Source of the DNA: Aquificota bacterium
GTDB lineage: Bacteria; Aquificota; Aquificia; Aquificales; Hydrogenothermaceae
Direction: 5' to 3'
Assembly (NCBI GenBank): GCA_013153635.1
Contig: JAADDZ010000015.1
Span: 84,151-148,150 of the forward strand
DNA: 64,000 nt
The notes below the pieces were generated by a model. It did not search any database, was not told where the DNA came from, and saw nothing but the letters and a program-made list of their open reading frames with translations. This document shows positions 28,662 through 37,690 of the stretch, in pieces (within the stretch, counting starts at the first letter, position 1; every line of letters starts with the position of its first letter). Made by a program: the position numbers and the translations under genes.

Positions 28662-28714
28662 ATGTTATAAGTTTATTTGAATATTAAAATATCTTTATGT
28701 AGGAGGTTTAGAAG

Positions 28715-29611
28715 ATGAAGAAAATGATAGGTGCTTTAGCTGTATCTTCCTTATTTGCTGTAGGTTCGATAGCGGCTGAACTCCCGATAGAAGTTCACGG
28801 AGGGGTTTCTGCTGGTTATCAGTACACCGATGGAAATAATGAAGGGTTTTTTGTATCTAACGCTTTAGTTGAGCTTTCAAAAGAAGCTAAAGACGGCATA
28901 GGATTTGCGGCGGCTTTTGGTTATCTTATGAACTGGGACCCTTCTACCACAGGAGATAGCTTTGGTCTTCAATATGGTTACCTTTCTGTACCTGTTGGAA
29001 AGCTCACAATAGACGCAGGGGTTCTCCCAACTATGGTTGGTTATGAAGTTGCCAATACTTATGCTAATCCAAACATCAATATAGCTACCATCTGGGGTGG
29101 ACAACCTGTTTACTATGGTGGATTAAGAGCTACTTACTCTTTGGGAGATGAAAATATATGGATAGAAGTAAATGATGACGGTAAAGATGTAGGTACTGAT
29201 GGTGCTTGGTCTGTTGGTGGTTCTGGAGATTTAGGTGCGGTTAGTATAGTTGCTAGTTATTATGCGTACAATAAAGATAGAGACATTGTAGATATTATTT
29301 TATCCTCTACGATTGGTGGTCTTGATGTAGCTTTAAATTTCGATTATCAAATCAATGATGGAAACGGTGATGATGGATATGGAGTAGCTTTTTACATAAT
29401 ACCTAAACTTGGAGAGATAGATATTCCTATAAGGATAGAGTCCTTTGATCCGGGAGATACTGGTGCGTATGGTGATAAAGGTTGGGATATTGCTATTACT
29501 CCTACTTTGAGACTAGGAAACGGCTATGCAAGAGCAGAAGTTTTCTATACTGATTATGATATAGCTGGAAGTGATACCCAAGTAGCTGTTGAATTTGGTC
29601 ATGTGTTCTAA
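28715..29611 (+). CDS. Outer-membrane beta-barrel porin-like protein
   Basis: A 298-residue protein with a cleavable signal (KKMIGALAVSSLFAVGSIAAEL). The mature chain is a string of amphipathic strands rich in Gly, Tyr and Asp (VHGGVSAGYQYTDGN, GIGFAAAFGYLMNW, TLRLGNGYARAEVFYTDY) and ends in Phe (VAVEFGHVF), as expected for BamA-inserted barrels. It resembles the putative BBP2-type porins. It follows amtB behind a leaky-looking terminator and has its own Shine-Dalgarno (GTAGGAGG). Its position suggests outer-membrane passage of small nitrogen solutes, which is inference. Confidence 0.8.
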   Translation: MKKMIGALAVSSLFAVGSIAAELPIEVHGGVSAGYQYTDGNNEGFFVSNALVELSKEAKDGIGFAAAFGYLMNWDPSTTGDSFGLQYGYLSVPVGKLTIDAGVLPTMVGYEVANTYANPNINIATIWGGQPVYYGGLRATYSLGDENIWIEVNDDGKDVGTDGAWSVGGSGDLGAVSIVASYYAYNKDRDIVDIILSSTIGGLDVALNFDYQINDGNGDDGYGVAFYIIPKLGEIDIPIRIESFDPGDTGAYGDKGWDIAITPTLRLGNGYARAEVFYTDYDIAGSDTQVAVEFGHVF

Positions 29612-29632
29612 TCTCTGCTGCTAAACCTACAA

Positions 29633-29660
29633 CGGAGCCTTTTAGGCTCCGAATTTATTC
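29633..29660. terminator. Terminator between porin and fmt (convergent)
   Basis: A perfect stem, CGGAGCC (29633-29639) and GGCTCCG (29645-29651), with a TTTTA loop, lies 21 bases after the porin stop and just before the convergent fmt stop. AATTTATT follows on the plus strand. It could serve both strands. Confidence 0.75.
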
Positions 29661-30593
29661 AAATTTTTCTCCAACTTTGATGTGATAACCTTTTACTGCT
29701 TCAAAAGCGGGAATAGGTTTTGAATTTGGGAACTGAATTTTCTTAATAAGAATCTTCCCTTTTCCTGTTTGAACTACAAGCCCTTCTCCTTTTATTATCT
29801 GGGTTATTTTTCCTGCTTCATCTTCCACTGAAGTTTCATCTATTATTTTTGCTTCTAATATTTTTACTTGTTGGTCTCTAAAATCGGTAAAAGCTTTAGG
29901 CCATATTTTTAATGCCCGAATCTGATTAAAGATGTCTCTAGATGATTTTTTCCAATTTATCTTTCCTTCTGCCTTTTGTATAGGTTTTGCGTAGGTAGCT
30001 TTTTTATGATCTTGAGGTTTTTTTTGTATCTGTCCTTCTTCTATCTTATCCAAAACTTTTAAAAGGAGATTTGCTCCTTTTTTGGCGAGTTTATCGTGTA
30101 GAGATTTTATATCATCTGTATCTTTGATTTCTATCTCTTCACAGGCATATATATCTCCTGCATCTAACTCTTTTGTTATCTCCATTATACATACACCTGT
30201 TTTTGTTTTCCCTTCCATTAATGCTCTATGTATTGGTGCAGAACCTCTGTATTCTGGCAATAAAGATGCATGTACATTTATCGTTTTGAAATTAGGGATA
30301 TTTATTATCTCTTCTGGTAAAATCTTCCCGTATGCTACTACTACAAAGATGTCTGGATTCATATCTTTTAATATTTTTATCAGTTCTTTATTTTCCTTTA
30401 AGTTTTTAGGTTGGAGAACTTTTATATTATGTTTTAGAGCTTCTTCTTTTACAGGAGGAGGCTGAATTTTTTTCCCTCTGCCTTTTGGTTTGTCTGGTTG
30501 GGTTACCACTGCTAGTACTTTATGATTACTCTTTATAAGAGCTTTTAGGCTCTCTACTGCAAACTCTGGAGTTCCCCAAAAAATTACCTTCAA
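29655..30593 (-). CDS. fmt: Methionyl-tRNA formyltransferase
   Basis: A 312-residue enzyme. The formyltransferase domain has [12 protein letters not shown] at the start and the catalytic segment [20 protein letters not shown] with ELDAGDI. A C-terminal tRNA-binding OB-like domain follows. It formylates initiator Met-tRNA. The start is TTG 30591-30593 behind AAGGAGAAC. It is convergent with the porin gene and diverges from bioA over about 60 bases. Confidence 0.96.
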   Translation of the reverse strand: MKVIFWGTPEFAVESLKALIKSNHKVLAVVTQPDKPKGRGKKIQPPPVKEEALKHNIKVLQPKNLKENKELIKILKDMNPDIFVVVAYGKILPEEIINIPNFKTINVHASLLPEYRGSAPIHRALMEGKTKTGVCIMEITKELDAGDIYACEEIEIKDTDDIKSLHDKLAKKGANLLLKVLDKIEEGQIQKKPQDHKKATYAKPIQKAEGKINWKKSSRDIFNQIRALKIWPKAFTDFRDQQVKILEAKIIDETSVEDEAGKITQIIKGEGLVVQTGKGKILIKKIQFPNSKPIPAFEAVKGYHIKVGEKFE

Positions 30594-30654
30594 CTTGTTC
30601 TCCTTGATTTATAATTTTGAAATATAATAACAAAAAATAAAAAGAGGAATTGGT

Positions 30655-32016
30655 ATGTTAGATAAAAGCTATCTTCAGCAGTGGGACAAGGAATATTTCT
30701 GGCACCCATTCACCCAGATGAAAGTTTACAGAGAAAAGGAGAATATTATTGTTGAAAGAGGTGAAGGTGTATATATATATGATATTTATGGAAATAGATA
30801 TTTAGATGGTGTTGCCTCATTATGGTGCAATGTTCACGGTCACAATCACCCTAAGTTAAATAAAGCTATTATCCATCAGTTAAAAAAGATAGCTCACTTT
30901 ACTACTTTAGGAGCTTCTAATATCCCAGCTATCGTTTTTGCTAAAAATCTTGTGGATATAGCTCCAGAAAAATTGACGAAAGTTTTTTATAGTGAAGATG
31001 GTGCTGAAGCTATGGAGATAGCGATAAAAATCGCTTACCACTATTGGCATAATAAAGGAGAAAAACAAAAAAATAAATTTATAACTCTTAGTGAAGCTTA
31101 TCATGGAGATACAATAGGAAGTGTGAGTGTTGGAGGGATAAATATTTTTCACGAAAAATACAAACCGTTACTTTTTGATGTTTACAGATTGCCCTCTCCT
31201 TACAGAGAAGCGGTGAAAAAAGTAGGAAGGGATAAAGCCTTAGAATATGACACCACAAAGCTTTTGATAGAAGAAGTTGAAGATTTTGTATTCCATCACC
31301 ATCAAGAGATAGCTTCTATCGTTTTAGAGGGTGGAGTACAAGGAGCGGCAGGAATTTTACCTTTTCCTCATGGATACCTAAAAGAAATTAGAAGAATCTG
31401 TGACGAGTATGGGATATTGATGATAGTAGATGAAGTAGCTACAGGTTTTGGAAGGTCTGGTTATATGTTTGCCTGTGAAAGAGAAGGGGTAGAGCCGGAT
31501 ATTATGGCTTTAGGAAAAGGGATAACAGGTGGTTATCTGCCACTTGCGGCTACTTTGGTTTCACAGGAGATTTTTGAAGCTTTTTTAGGAGAATTTGGGG
31601 AGGCTAAGCAGTTTTACCATGGACATACATATACAGGAAACCCTCTTGCGTGCAATGTTGCTATTGCAAATCTGGAAGTATTTGAAGAAGAACAAACATT
31701 GAAAAAACTCCAACCTAAGATAAAGCTCCTACAGGAGAAACTAGAGGAGTTTTGGGATTTGGAACATGTTGGAGATGTTCGCCAGTTTGGATTTATGGCT
31801 GGGATTGAAGTTGTAAAAGATAAAAAAAGTAACGAGCCGTATCAGTACGGTGATATGGTTGGTTTTAAGATAGCTGATGAGATGCTTAAAAAAGGGATAT
31901 GGATAAGACCTTTGGGAGACGTTATGGTGGTAATGCCTCCTTTGGTAATAACTCACCAAGAACTTGAGTATTTCTTAGACTCTCTCAAAGAGAGTATTAG
32001 GACAGTTACAGAATAG
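30655..32016 (+). CDS. bioA: Adenosylmethionine-8-amino-7-oxononanoate aminotransferase
   Basis: A 453-residue class III PLP aminotransferase. WHPFTQMKVY and GVASLWCNVHGHNHP near the N-terminus are BioA markers. The PLP Asp is in LMIVDEVATGFGRSG and the PLP Lys in ALGKGITGGYLPLAATL. YHGHTYTGNPLAC follows. It makes 7,8-diaminononanoate, the substrate of BioD encoded at 0.8 kb. Its 3' end overlaps dgt by 11 bases, so transcription from the two sides collides here. Confidence 0.96.
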   Translation: MLDKSYLQQWDKEYFWHPFTQMKVYREKENIIVERGEGVYIYDIYGNRYLDGVASLWCNVHGHNHPKLNKAIIHQLKKIAHFTTLGASNIPAIVFAKNLVDIAPEKLTKVFYSEDGAEAMEIAIKIAYHYWHNKGEKQKNKFITLSEAYHGDTIGSVSVGGINIFHEKYKPLLFDVYRLPSPYREAVKKVGRDKALEYDTTKLLIEEVEDFVFHHHQEIASIVLEGGVQGAAGILPFPHGYLKEIRRICDEYGILMIVDEVATGFGRSGYMFACEREGVEPDIMALGKGITGGYLPLAATLVSQEIFEAFLGEFGEAKQFYHGHTYTGNPLACNVAIANLEVFEEEQTLKKLQPKIKLLQEKLEEFWDLEHVGDVRQFGFMAGIEVVKDKKSNEPYQYGDMVGFKIADEMLKKGIWIRPLGDVMVVMPPLVITHQELEYFLDSLKESIRTVTE

Positions 32017-33037
32017 CCCACCCTTTTGGGATAAAAATCTTTTCATATGTTTTTATGGCAAACCTGTCTGTCATGCCTGCTACATAGTCTACAGATGCTT
32101 GATTTGGGTCGTATTCTCCCCATTTTTTTAGGTATTTTTCGTAAAATGGTATCTCATAATAGTTTTGAGTAAAGTATTCAAAAAGTGCTTTTACTATACC
32201 TTTTCCTTTTTCTAGCTCTTTTACAACCGGTTCAGATAAGTAAACATGTTCAAATAACCAGTCTCTCAATAGATACATCGTTTTATAGATTTTTTCTTCC
32301 ATTACTATATGCTGGTATTTATCTTCTATCGTTGCATTGATAACACTACTTACTATTGTTTTTATCCTTTGTGATTTAGTTTCTCCAAGAACAGCTACGA
32401 CCTGTGAAGGAATATCTGTGTAAGATATGATTTTAGCTCTTATTGCATCTTCTAAGTCATGATTTATGTATGCTATTTTGTCTGAAAGTCTTACTATTTC
32501 ACCTTCTAAACTTTTAGGCATATTCCCTTTTGTTATCAGTGGAGATTTTCCTTTGCTGTGTTTTAATATTCCGTCTTTGACTTCTTCTGTTAGATTTAAG
32601 CCTTCTCCCTCATTTTCTAGCTTTTCTACTATCCGAAGGCTCTGTTTTGCGTGATGGTAGCTTGTTTTTCCTTCTCTTAGTATAAACTCTCCAGCATGTC
32701 CAAAAGGGGTGTGTCCTAGGTCATGTCCTAGTGCTATAGCTTCCGTTAGGTCTTCATTTAGTCTAAGGGCTTTGGCTATGGTTTTCGCTATCTGGGCTAC
32801 TTCTAATGTATGGGTCATTCTTGTTCTGTAGTGGTCTCCTTCTGGAGCCATAAAAACTTGGGTTTTGTGCTTCAATCTTCTAAAAGATTTAGAATGTAAA
32901 ATTCTATCTCTATCTCTTTGAAACTTTGTTCTTATACTACACTCTTCTTCGTACTTGTTTCTCTTGGCTTCTTTACTTTTTGAAGCTCTACTATGGAGAT
33001 ATTTGTATTCTAGATTTTCTAGGTTTTCTCTAATCAT
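32006..33037 (-). CDS. dgt: Deoxyguanosinetriphosphate triphosphohydrolase-like HD protein
   Basis: A 343-residue HD-domain dNTPase of the short (Thermus-type) group. It has RRLKHKTQVFMAPEGDHYRTRMTHTLEV, which supplies the first His, the metal-binding pair in AIALGHDLGHTPFGHAGE, and a later Asp in IVRLSDKIAYINHD. It removes triphosphate from dNTPs and helps balance pools. It diverges from the TlpA-like gene over a 120-base spacer that holds two inverted repeats. Confidence 0.92.
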   Translation of the reverse strand: MIRENLENLEYKYLHSRASKSKEAKRNKYEEECSIRTKFQRDRDRILHSKSFRRLKHKTQVFMAPEGDHYRTRMTHTLEVAQIAKTIAKALRLNEDLTEAIALGHDLGHTPFGHAGEFILREGKTSYHHAKQSLRIVEKLENEGEGLNLTEEVKDGILKHSKGKSPLITKGNMPKSLEGEIVRLSDKIAYINHDLEDAIRAKIISYTDIPSQVVAVLGETKSQRIKTIVSSVINATIEDKYQHIVMEEKIYKTMYLLRDWLFEHVYLSEPVVKELEKGKGIVKALFEYFTQNYYEIPFYEKYLKKWGEYDPNQASVDYVAGMTDRFAIKTYEKIFIPKGWAIL

Positions 33038-33072
33038 AGTACCTTCCCTTTACGAAAAACTGTTTTGTAACA

Positions 33073-33085
33073 TTCTATAATAGAA
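33073..33085. promoter_or_regulatory. Inverted repeat with embedded TATAAT
   Basis: TTCTAT and ATAGAA flank a central A. The sequence contains TATAAT (33076-33081), a perfect -10 hexamer for the plus strand, though no good -35 precedes it. It resembles half of the larger palindrome 35 bases downstream (shared TTCTA/TAGAA), so one DNA-binding protein could recognise both. Confidence 0.35.
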
Positions 33086-33119
33086 CTAATATGATATAAG
33101 TCATAAATATTTTAGGAAA

Positions 33120-33143
33120 TATTATTAGAATATTCTAATAATA
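33120..33143. promoter_or_regulatory. 24-bp perfect palindrome upstream of the TlpA-like gene
   Basis: TATTATTAGAAT is followed directly by its exact reverse complement. It ends 2 bases before the Shine-Dalgarno AAAGGG and 14 bases before the ATG. It can act as an operator for a dimeric repressor or fold as an RNA hairpin next to the ribosome site. Twelve-base perfect arms are unlikely by chance in 64 kb, even at this AT content. Confidence 0.65.
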
Positions 33144-33157
33144 CTAAAGGGTTAATT

Positions 33158-33652
33158 ATGAAAACCTTTACTTATTTTGCTTACTTTTTAATACTGTTAC
33201 TCTTTGCTCCTTCTTTTGCACAAAAGAAAGCTCCCTATTTTGAACTTTTTGATGAAGATGGAAATACTGTAAAAAGCCATTCCTTAAAAGGTCAACCTAC
33301 AGTTCTTGTTTTTTGGGGTATTAACTGCTCTAGCTGTAGAGAAGACCTTCCTAAAATGGAAATTCTGTACCAAAAATATAAGGAAAAGAATATCCGTTTT
33401 TTTGCTATCGTTATGGATAGCAGTTCCATAGATGAGATTAAAAAAAGGAAGATTCAGTGGAATTTTACTATTCCTGTTCTTATCGGGAACAAAAAAATCA
33501 TGTATAAGTATAGAATAATAGGTGTCCCTATTACCTATATCCTTGATAAGGATATGAAAATTAAAAAGGTGCTATACGGAGTACAGCCTGTACAAAAAAT
33601 AGAAAAAATCCTTTTACAGTTGTTAAAAAATGAAAAAACAGCTAAAAATTGA
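33158..33652 (+). CDS. TlpA/ResA-like periplasmic thioredoxin
   Basis: A 164-residue protein with an N-terminal signal or anchor (TYFAYFLILLLFAPSFAQ). The thioredoxin fold carries the redox pair C57-S-S-C60 (VFWGINCSSCREDLPKM) and the cis-Pro in GVPITYILD. Such proteins reduce disulfides outside the membrane, for example in cytochrome c maturation; a CSSC centre is unusual compared with CxPC. It stands alone, 39 bases before the flagellar gene, and is preceded by the 24-bp palindrome, so it is probably regulated. Confidence 0.9.
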   Translation: MKTFTYFAYFLILLLFAPSFAQKKAPYFELFDEDGNTVKSHSLKGQPTVLVFWGINCSSCREDLPKMEILYQKYKEKNIRFFAIVMDSSSIDEIKKRKIQWNFTIPVLIGNKKIMYKYRIIGVPITYILDKDMKIKKVLYGVQPVQKIEKILLQLLKNEKTAKN

Positions 33653-33703
33653 CCTATCGATTCCGATAATTATAACCAAGAAAAAATATATGTGAGTGAA
33701 GCT

Positions 33704-34645
33704 ATGAGAATCCCAGATATAGCTTTTTTTGATACTTTTATAAAGTACGACCGACTAAAAGAAAAAGATATTAAAAAGTTTACCCAGCAACTTGCATCTG
33801 GGAAAAAGATTCTTACTCCTTCTGATAATACAGTAGATACTGTTAGGTCTTTGAGGCTTTCCAATATCGCTGACGACTTAAATGTGTACAGAAAAAATAT
33901 AGATATTGTCAAATCTACTCTAGAGATTGCTGAAGATTCGTTAAGGTCTACTGTAGATGCTATGCAGGAAACGAGAGTAGAGATTATTAGACTTCACAAT
34001 ACAGGTGTGCTTGACTATGAAGATGCACAGATAGTAAAAGATTTTTTAGAAGGTATGAGAGATTATGTTATTGATATGGCTAATGTAAAAGTAGGAGATT
34101 CCTATATATTTTCTGGAGTAAGAAATCAAATAACTCCTTTTGATTCTGCTGGAAATTACAGTGGAGCGGTAGAGGAGTCAAAAGTTTTTATATCAAAAGG
34201 TGTAGAAACCAGCAATAACTTTAGTGGAAAAGATTATTTTGGCGTTAATGAAATCACAAACAAAATAACGGTAGTAGAAGTGATAGACCAGATTATTAGT
34301 ATAATTGATAGCGGTGATTTATCCCAGATTCATAACAGAACCATAAATCTATCTATAGGTGGAAAATCCTATGGAGATGTAAAACTCTTAGAAGCTTTCG
34401 ATATTGGTCTTTCTGAACTGATGAAGTACCAATCAAAAATCGGCTCTGATGTAAACGTTATTGATAACATATATCAGCAACATCTACAGATAGAAGTTAA
34501 TGTTAAAAATCTCCAATCAAAATTAGAAGACGCCGACTATGCATATGCTATATCAGAACTAGAAAAAGCAAAAACGTCTTATCAAGCTTTGCTTTCATCT
34601 ATCGCTCAAAATAAAGACCTTAGTTTGCTAAATTTTATTAGTTAG
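33704..34645 (+). CDS. flgL: Flagellar hook-associated protein 3 (hook-filament junction)
   Basis: About 313 residues, flagellin-like. The N-terminal D0/D1 helix has KFTQQLASGKKILTPSDNTVDTVRSLRLSN, and a C-terminal helix has LEDADYAYAISELEKAKTSYQALLSSIAQN, which would pair with it in the assembled rod. DSYIFSGVRNQITPFD is a FlgL marker. The start could be GTG 33692 or ATG 33704; I prefer ATG because MRIP begins the family alignment, though neither has a strong Shine-Dalgarno. No flgK or other flagellar gene is next to it. It ends by overlapping the convergent kinase by 8 bases. Confidence 0.88.
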   Translation: MRIPDIAFFDTFIKYDRLKEKDIKKFTQQLASGKKILTPSDNTVDTVRSLRLSNIADDLNVYRKNIDIVKSTLEIAEDSLRSTVDAMQETRVEIIRLHNTGVLDYEDAQIVKDFLEGMRDYVIDMANVKVGDSYIFSGVRNQITPFDSAGNYSGAVEESKVFISKGVETSNNFSGKDYFGVNEITNKITVVEVIDQIISIIDSGDLSQIHNRTINLSIGGKSYGDVKLLEAFDIGLSELMKYQSKIGSDVNVIDNIYQQHLQIEVNVKNLQSKLEDADYAYAISELEKAKTSYQALLSSIAQNKDLSLLNFIS

Positions 34646-36224
34646 AGTTTAGTTTTATCTCTATAATAAACCTTGTTCCTTTGTTATTGCTGTCTAAATT
34701 TATACTCCAACCGTGACTGTACACTATTTTGTAAACGATAGGTAATCCTAATCCTGTACCTTTTGTTTTGGTGGAGAAAAACGGCTTAAATATTTTGTCT
34801 TTTATCTCTTCTGGAATACCTGTTCCAGAATCTTCAAAGGTTATTCTTATTATTTTACTGTTCTGTTTTTCTATTAGTTTTGTCTGGATTTTAAATACCT
34901 TAGGTGGCTCTTTTTTTTCTCTAAGAGTATCTAATGCATTGATAGCAAGATTAAGGATTATCTGTTTAAACAGATTTTTATCAAATTTTATTTTAGGTAT
35001 ATTAGTATCTAACTCTAATTGGAGCTGGATATTTTCATTTTTAAAATCATCTTCTAACAGTTTTATACTTTCTTCTATCACAGAGTTTAGATTATGGTAC
35101 TCAAATTTTGGCTCTATCAGTTTTGAAAAATTCAAGAAAGATACTGTTATCTCGTTTAGCCTATTGACTTCGTTCCTGATAACAGTGGAAAATTCTTTTA
35201 CCAAAGGGTTATTTACATTCCTTCTCATGTAATCAGCCGCGTTTCCTATAGCATATAGAGCATTTTTAATCTCGTGGGCTATCTTTGCACTCATCTCTCC
35301 CATACTTGCAAGACAGTTTAGAGTTTCCCTTTCTTTATATGCTTCTTCTAACTTTTTTAAGTAATCTTGTAGGGAGGCTGTCATCATATAAAAGCTATAC
35401 GTTAGCTCCTCTATCTCTCCTGACACAGAGTTTTTGTATTTTGGACAGTTTTGACACTCTCTTAAGGTTAGCTCTCCTAGCTCTTGCATGATTTTTGATG
35501 CATTTTCACTAGATAACCAACATTCTTCAGATATTCCCTTTGTACACTCTTTTGATAGTTTTGGTTTAAAAACTTTTTCTACTTTTAGGGGTTTATCTAT
35601 GTTAGAGGCTAGATTTACTATCTTATCTTTTAGAACTTTGATAGGTCTAATCATAATCCCAGAGATAACAAAAGTCCCTATAAAAGAAGCAAAAATCACA
35701 AAAAAGGATATGGATAGAGTTTGTATAGCGATTTTTAGAATATCAAAATCTACAGAAGCTTTTAAGATTTCTCTATCATATGAGGTTACTACGTACCCTA
35801 TAGGGGTTGTTTCTACCGTAACTGGATAGAAATACTTGATTAGATTTTTATTTTTTTCTAAAAAGGCTTCTTTTTTTTGACCAAATTTATCTAAAAGCTC
35901 CCGGGAAAACTTGCCAAGATTTCCAATATCAGAGTGTCCTATGATTCTACCATCTATATCTAGAACTACTACTTCATCTATTGATTCTAAAGATGAGATA
36001 GTTTTTACCATCTCGTCGATTTTTTCTAGATTCCTTACGATAAAAAAATCTTTATAACTCTCTATTATGTTTACTATACTTTTGACTGTATTTTTTTCTC
36101 TTTCTTTTAAAAGGTTCTTCTCAAAATTAGCTACAGCAAAAAGAATAGAGCCTACTAAGATTATCAATATATAAACAGAAGTTAAAAAAGCTATTTTCCA
36201 TTGTATTGATAGATTTTTCATCAC
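34638..36224 (-). CDS. Sensor histidine kinase with cysteine-rich CW-type linker
   Basis: A 528-residue inner-membrane kinase. TM1 (about 11-33) and TM2 (165-192) enclose a roughly 130-residue periplasmic sensor. A HAMP-like linker follows. Between it and the kinase core are C227, C235, C257 and C260, arranged as EECW..., RECQNCPKY, which resembles the CW...C..CP.Y pattern of 'two-CW' domains. The DHp helix has phospho-acceptor His317 (KIAHEIKNAL). The catalytic domain has the N box (ILNLAINALDTL), G1 (DSGTGIPEE) and G2 (TKGTGLGLPIV). It overlaps the binding-protein gene by 4 bases (ATGA) and probably phosphorylates the regulator at 37.7 kb. Confidence 0.92.
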   Translation of the reverse strand: MMKNLSIQWKIAFLTSVYILIILVGSILFAVANFEKNLLKEREKNTVKSIVNIIESYKDFFIVRNLEKIDEMVKTISSLESIDEVVVLDIDGRIIGHSDIGNLGKFSRELLDKFGQKKEAFLEKNKNLIKYFYPVTVETTPIGYVVTSYDREILKASVDFDILKIAIQTLSISFFVIFASFIGTFVISGIMIRPIKVLKDKIVNLASNIDKPLKVEKVFKPKLSKECTKGISEECWLSSENASKIMQELGELTLRECQNCPKYKNSVSGEIEELTYSFYMMTASLQDYLKKLEEAYKERETLNCLASMGEMSAKIAHEIKNALYAIGNAADYMRRNVNNPLVKEFSTVIRNEVNRLNEITVSFLNFSKLIEPKFEYHNLNSVIEESIKLLEDDFKNENIQLQLELDTNIPKIKFDKNLFKQIILNLAINALDTLREKKEPPKVFKIQTKLIEKQNSKIIRITFEDSGTGIPEEIKDKIFKPFFSTKTKGTGLGLPIVYKIVYSHGWSINLDSNNKGTRFIIEIKLNSN

Positions 36225-37033
36225 TTTAACATAGGATACTGATTTAGTATAGATTTATAATCTTTCAAAATATCAAAAAGTCCCGCTGGTGGTGGAACAA
36301 AAGCATCTATCCCAAGCCTTTTTAACGTCTTTTCATCATTTAGGTGATAGAGAGATTTTACGATTTTTCTAAACTTTCTTTTTGGGAGATTCGTTGACAG
36401 ATTTACTACATATCTTGGGACATATGGAGATTTGGCAAGGATTTTTATACCTTTATCTAAAAACTTTAGAGCGCTTTCTTCTTTTACACCTGCCGCATCA
36501 GCTAGTCCTGCTATTACAGCTAAGATAGCCGCTTTATCTGAACCAGAACTCCACAAGTCTGGAATATCTTCATAAGTTATCCCTTCTTTACTCAAAACAT
36601 AAAGAGGCATAACACAATTACTGGCACATATGGAACTTCCTAAAGTAACTCTTTTGTCTTTTAGGTCTTTTACCGTTTTTATATCACTATCTTTTCTTAC
36701 TACTATTACTCCTGACTCTAAAATCTGCCCATTTATCTTTATTACAGCAACAGCATTTATATCAAAACCTCTATCTTTTAACTCAAAATACACAATAGGA
36801 CAGGTTATAGACATATCTATCTGCTCTTTCTCATAAAGGTATAAAAGCTGGTCAACTTTTGCTATGATTTTAAGCTCTACAGGCTCATTTATCCGTTTTG
36901 CTAGGTATTCTGATAGGTTTTTGAATCTTTTATACTCTTGGACTGGATTTCCAGCAGATAATATAGCTAAAGTAAAGGCGTATGATAATTTATAAAAAAG
37001 AATTAGAAAAAGAATGCTACTTCTTTCTACCAT
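36221..37033 (-). CDS. PhnD-like periplasmic binding protein with three cysteines
   Basis: A 270-residue protein with an N-terminal signal (SILFLILFYKLSYAF). The body is a PhnD-type phosphate/phosphonate binding fold (AKVDQLLYLYEKEQIDMSITCPIVYFEL, VKDLKDKRVTLGSS, GLADAAGVKEES). At the place where classic members have a Ser/Thr-Ser-Gly ligand loop it has SSICASNC, giving C136 and C140, with C78 also in the cleft region. No ABC permease or ATPase is adjacent; instead it overlaps a sensor kinase, so a sensing role is likelier than transport. AioX (arsenite) and the TtrS sensor (tetrathionate) are known relatives with this logic. The ligand here is not known. Confidence 0.85.
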   Translation of the reverse strand: MVERSSILFLILFYKLSYAFTLAILSAGNPVQEYKRFKNLSEYLAKRINEPVELKIIAKVDQLLYLYEKEQIDMSITCPIVYFELKDRGFDINAVAVIKINGQILESGVIVVRKDSDIKTVKDLKDKRVTLGSSICASNCVMPLYVLSKEGITYEDIPDLWSSGSDKAAILAVIAGLADAAGVKEESALKFLDKGIKILAKSPYVPRYVVNLSTNLPKRKFRKIVKSLYHLNDEKTLKRLGIDAFVPPPAGLFDILKDYKSILNQYPMLK

Positions 37034-37544
37034 ACTTTTCCTTTATCTTTTTAAAGTCGTGTACAATGGCAGGAACCAATCTATAACCTTGGTCTTGTAA
37101 GACAGCCAGTTTAGCTACTCCGGCAGGTGTAAGTATAACAAATGGAAGTACATCTTCTTTTGAGTAACCTAGCGCTCTTATAGCGTTGTAGCATACATAA
37201 AACTTTATCCCATAACCTTTATTAAAAGATTTCATTCTAGCTATAACATCTTTGAATTTTTCAAAATTATCTTTAACGAAGATAGCCACTTCAGGACCGT
37301 GACTTACAACCACTATTTCTACCTCTTCAAAAGGAGAATATTCAGAATAAGCTTTTAGATGATTTGATATATAGTTTAGAGCTTGGTTTACTGCTTCTGG
37401 ACTTTGTAGATTCCAGTCATAGACTACTTTTGTAGAAGGATACGTACTGTCTGAAATCTCCAAAACAGCTTCCTTCTGTTTTTCTTTCGCTAATGAGGAC
37501 AAAACCAGTACTAACATAGCCAAAATTAAAAAATTTTTAAACAT
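37017..37544 (-). CDS. Exported DsrE-like protein
   Basis: A 175-residue protein with a signal or anchor (FKNFLILAMLVLVLSSLA). The rest matches the DsrE/DsrF-like fold: VEIVVVSHGPEVAIFV, a Cys at 118 in KFYVCYNAIRALGY, and VILTPAGVAKLAVLQDQGY. DsrE proteins carry sulfur on a Cys; periplasmic ones are common in sulfur oxidisers. An ORF extension of 49 codons upstream is rejected, because ATG 37542-37544 follows GGAGGAAAG. The 3' end overlaps the PhnD-like gene by 17 bases, so it heads a DsrE-binding protein-kinase operon. Confidence 0.82.
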   Translation of the reverse strand: MFKNFLILAMLVLVLSSLAKEKQKEAVLEISDSTYPSTKVVYDWNLQSPEAVNQALNYISNHLKAYSEYSPFEEVEIVVVSHGPEVAIFVKDNFEKFKDVIARMKSFNKGYGIKFYVCYNAIRALGYSKEDVLPFVILTPAGVAKLAVLQDQGYRLVPAIVHDFKKIKEKYGRKK

Positions 37545-37690
37545 CTCTTTCCTCCAGAGCCTTTTTGTTTTGGTGTTACAAAAATAATATATTCTGTCAT
37601 TTAAAATAGCAAATAAGTTAGTATATTCAAACATTGCAGTATATTTATTATATTTATAATATATAAGGGTAAATATCTGGAGGTTTTTCA

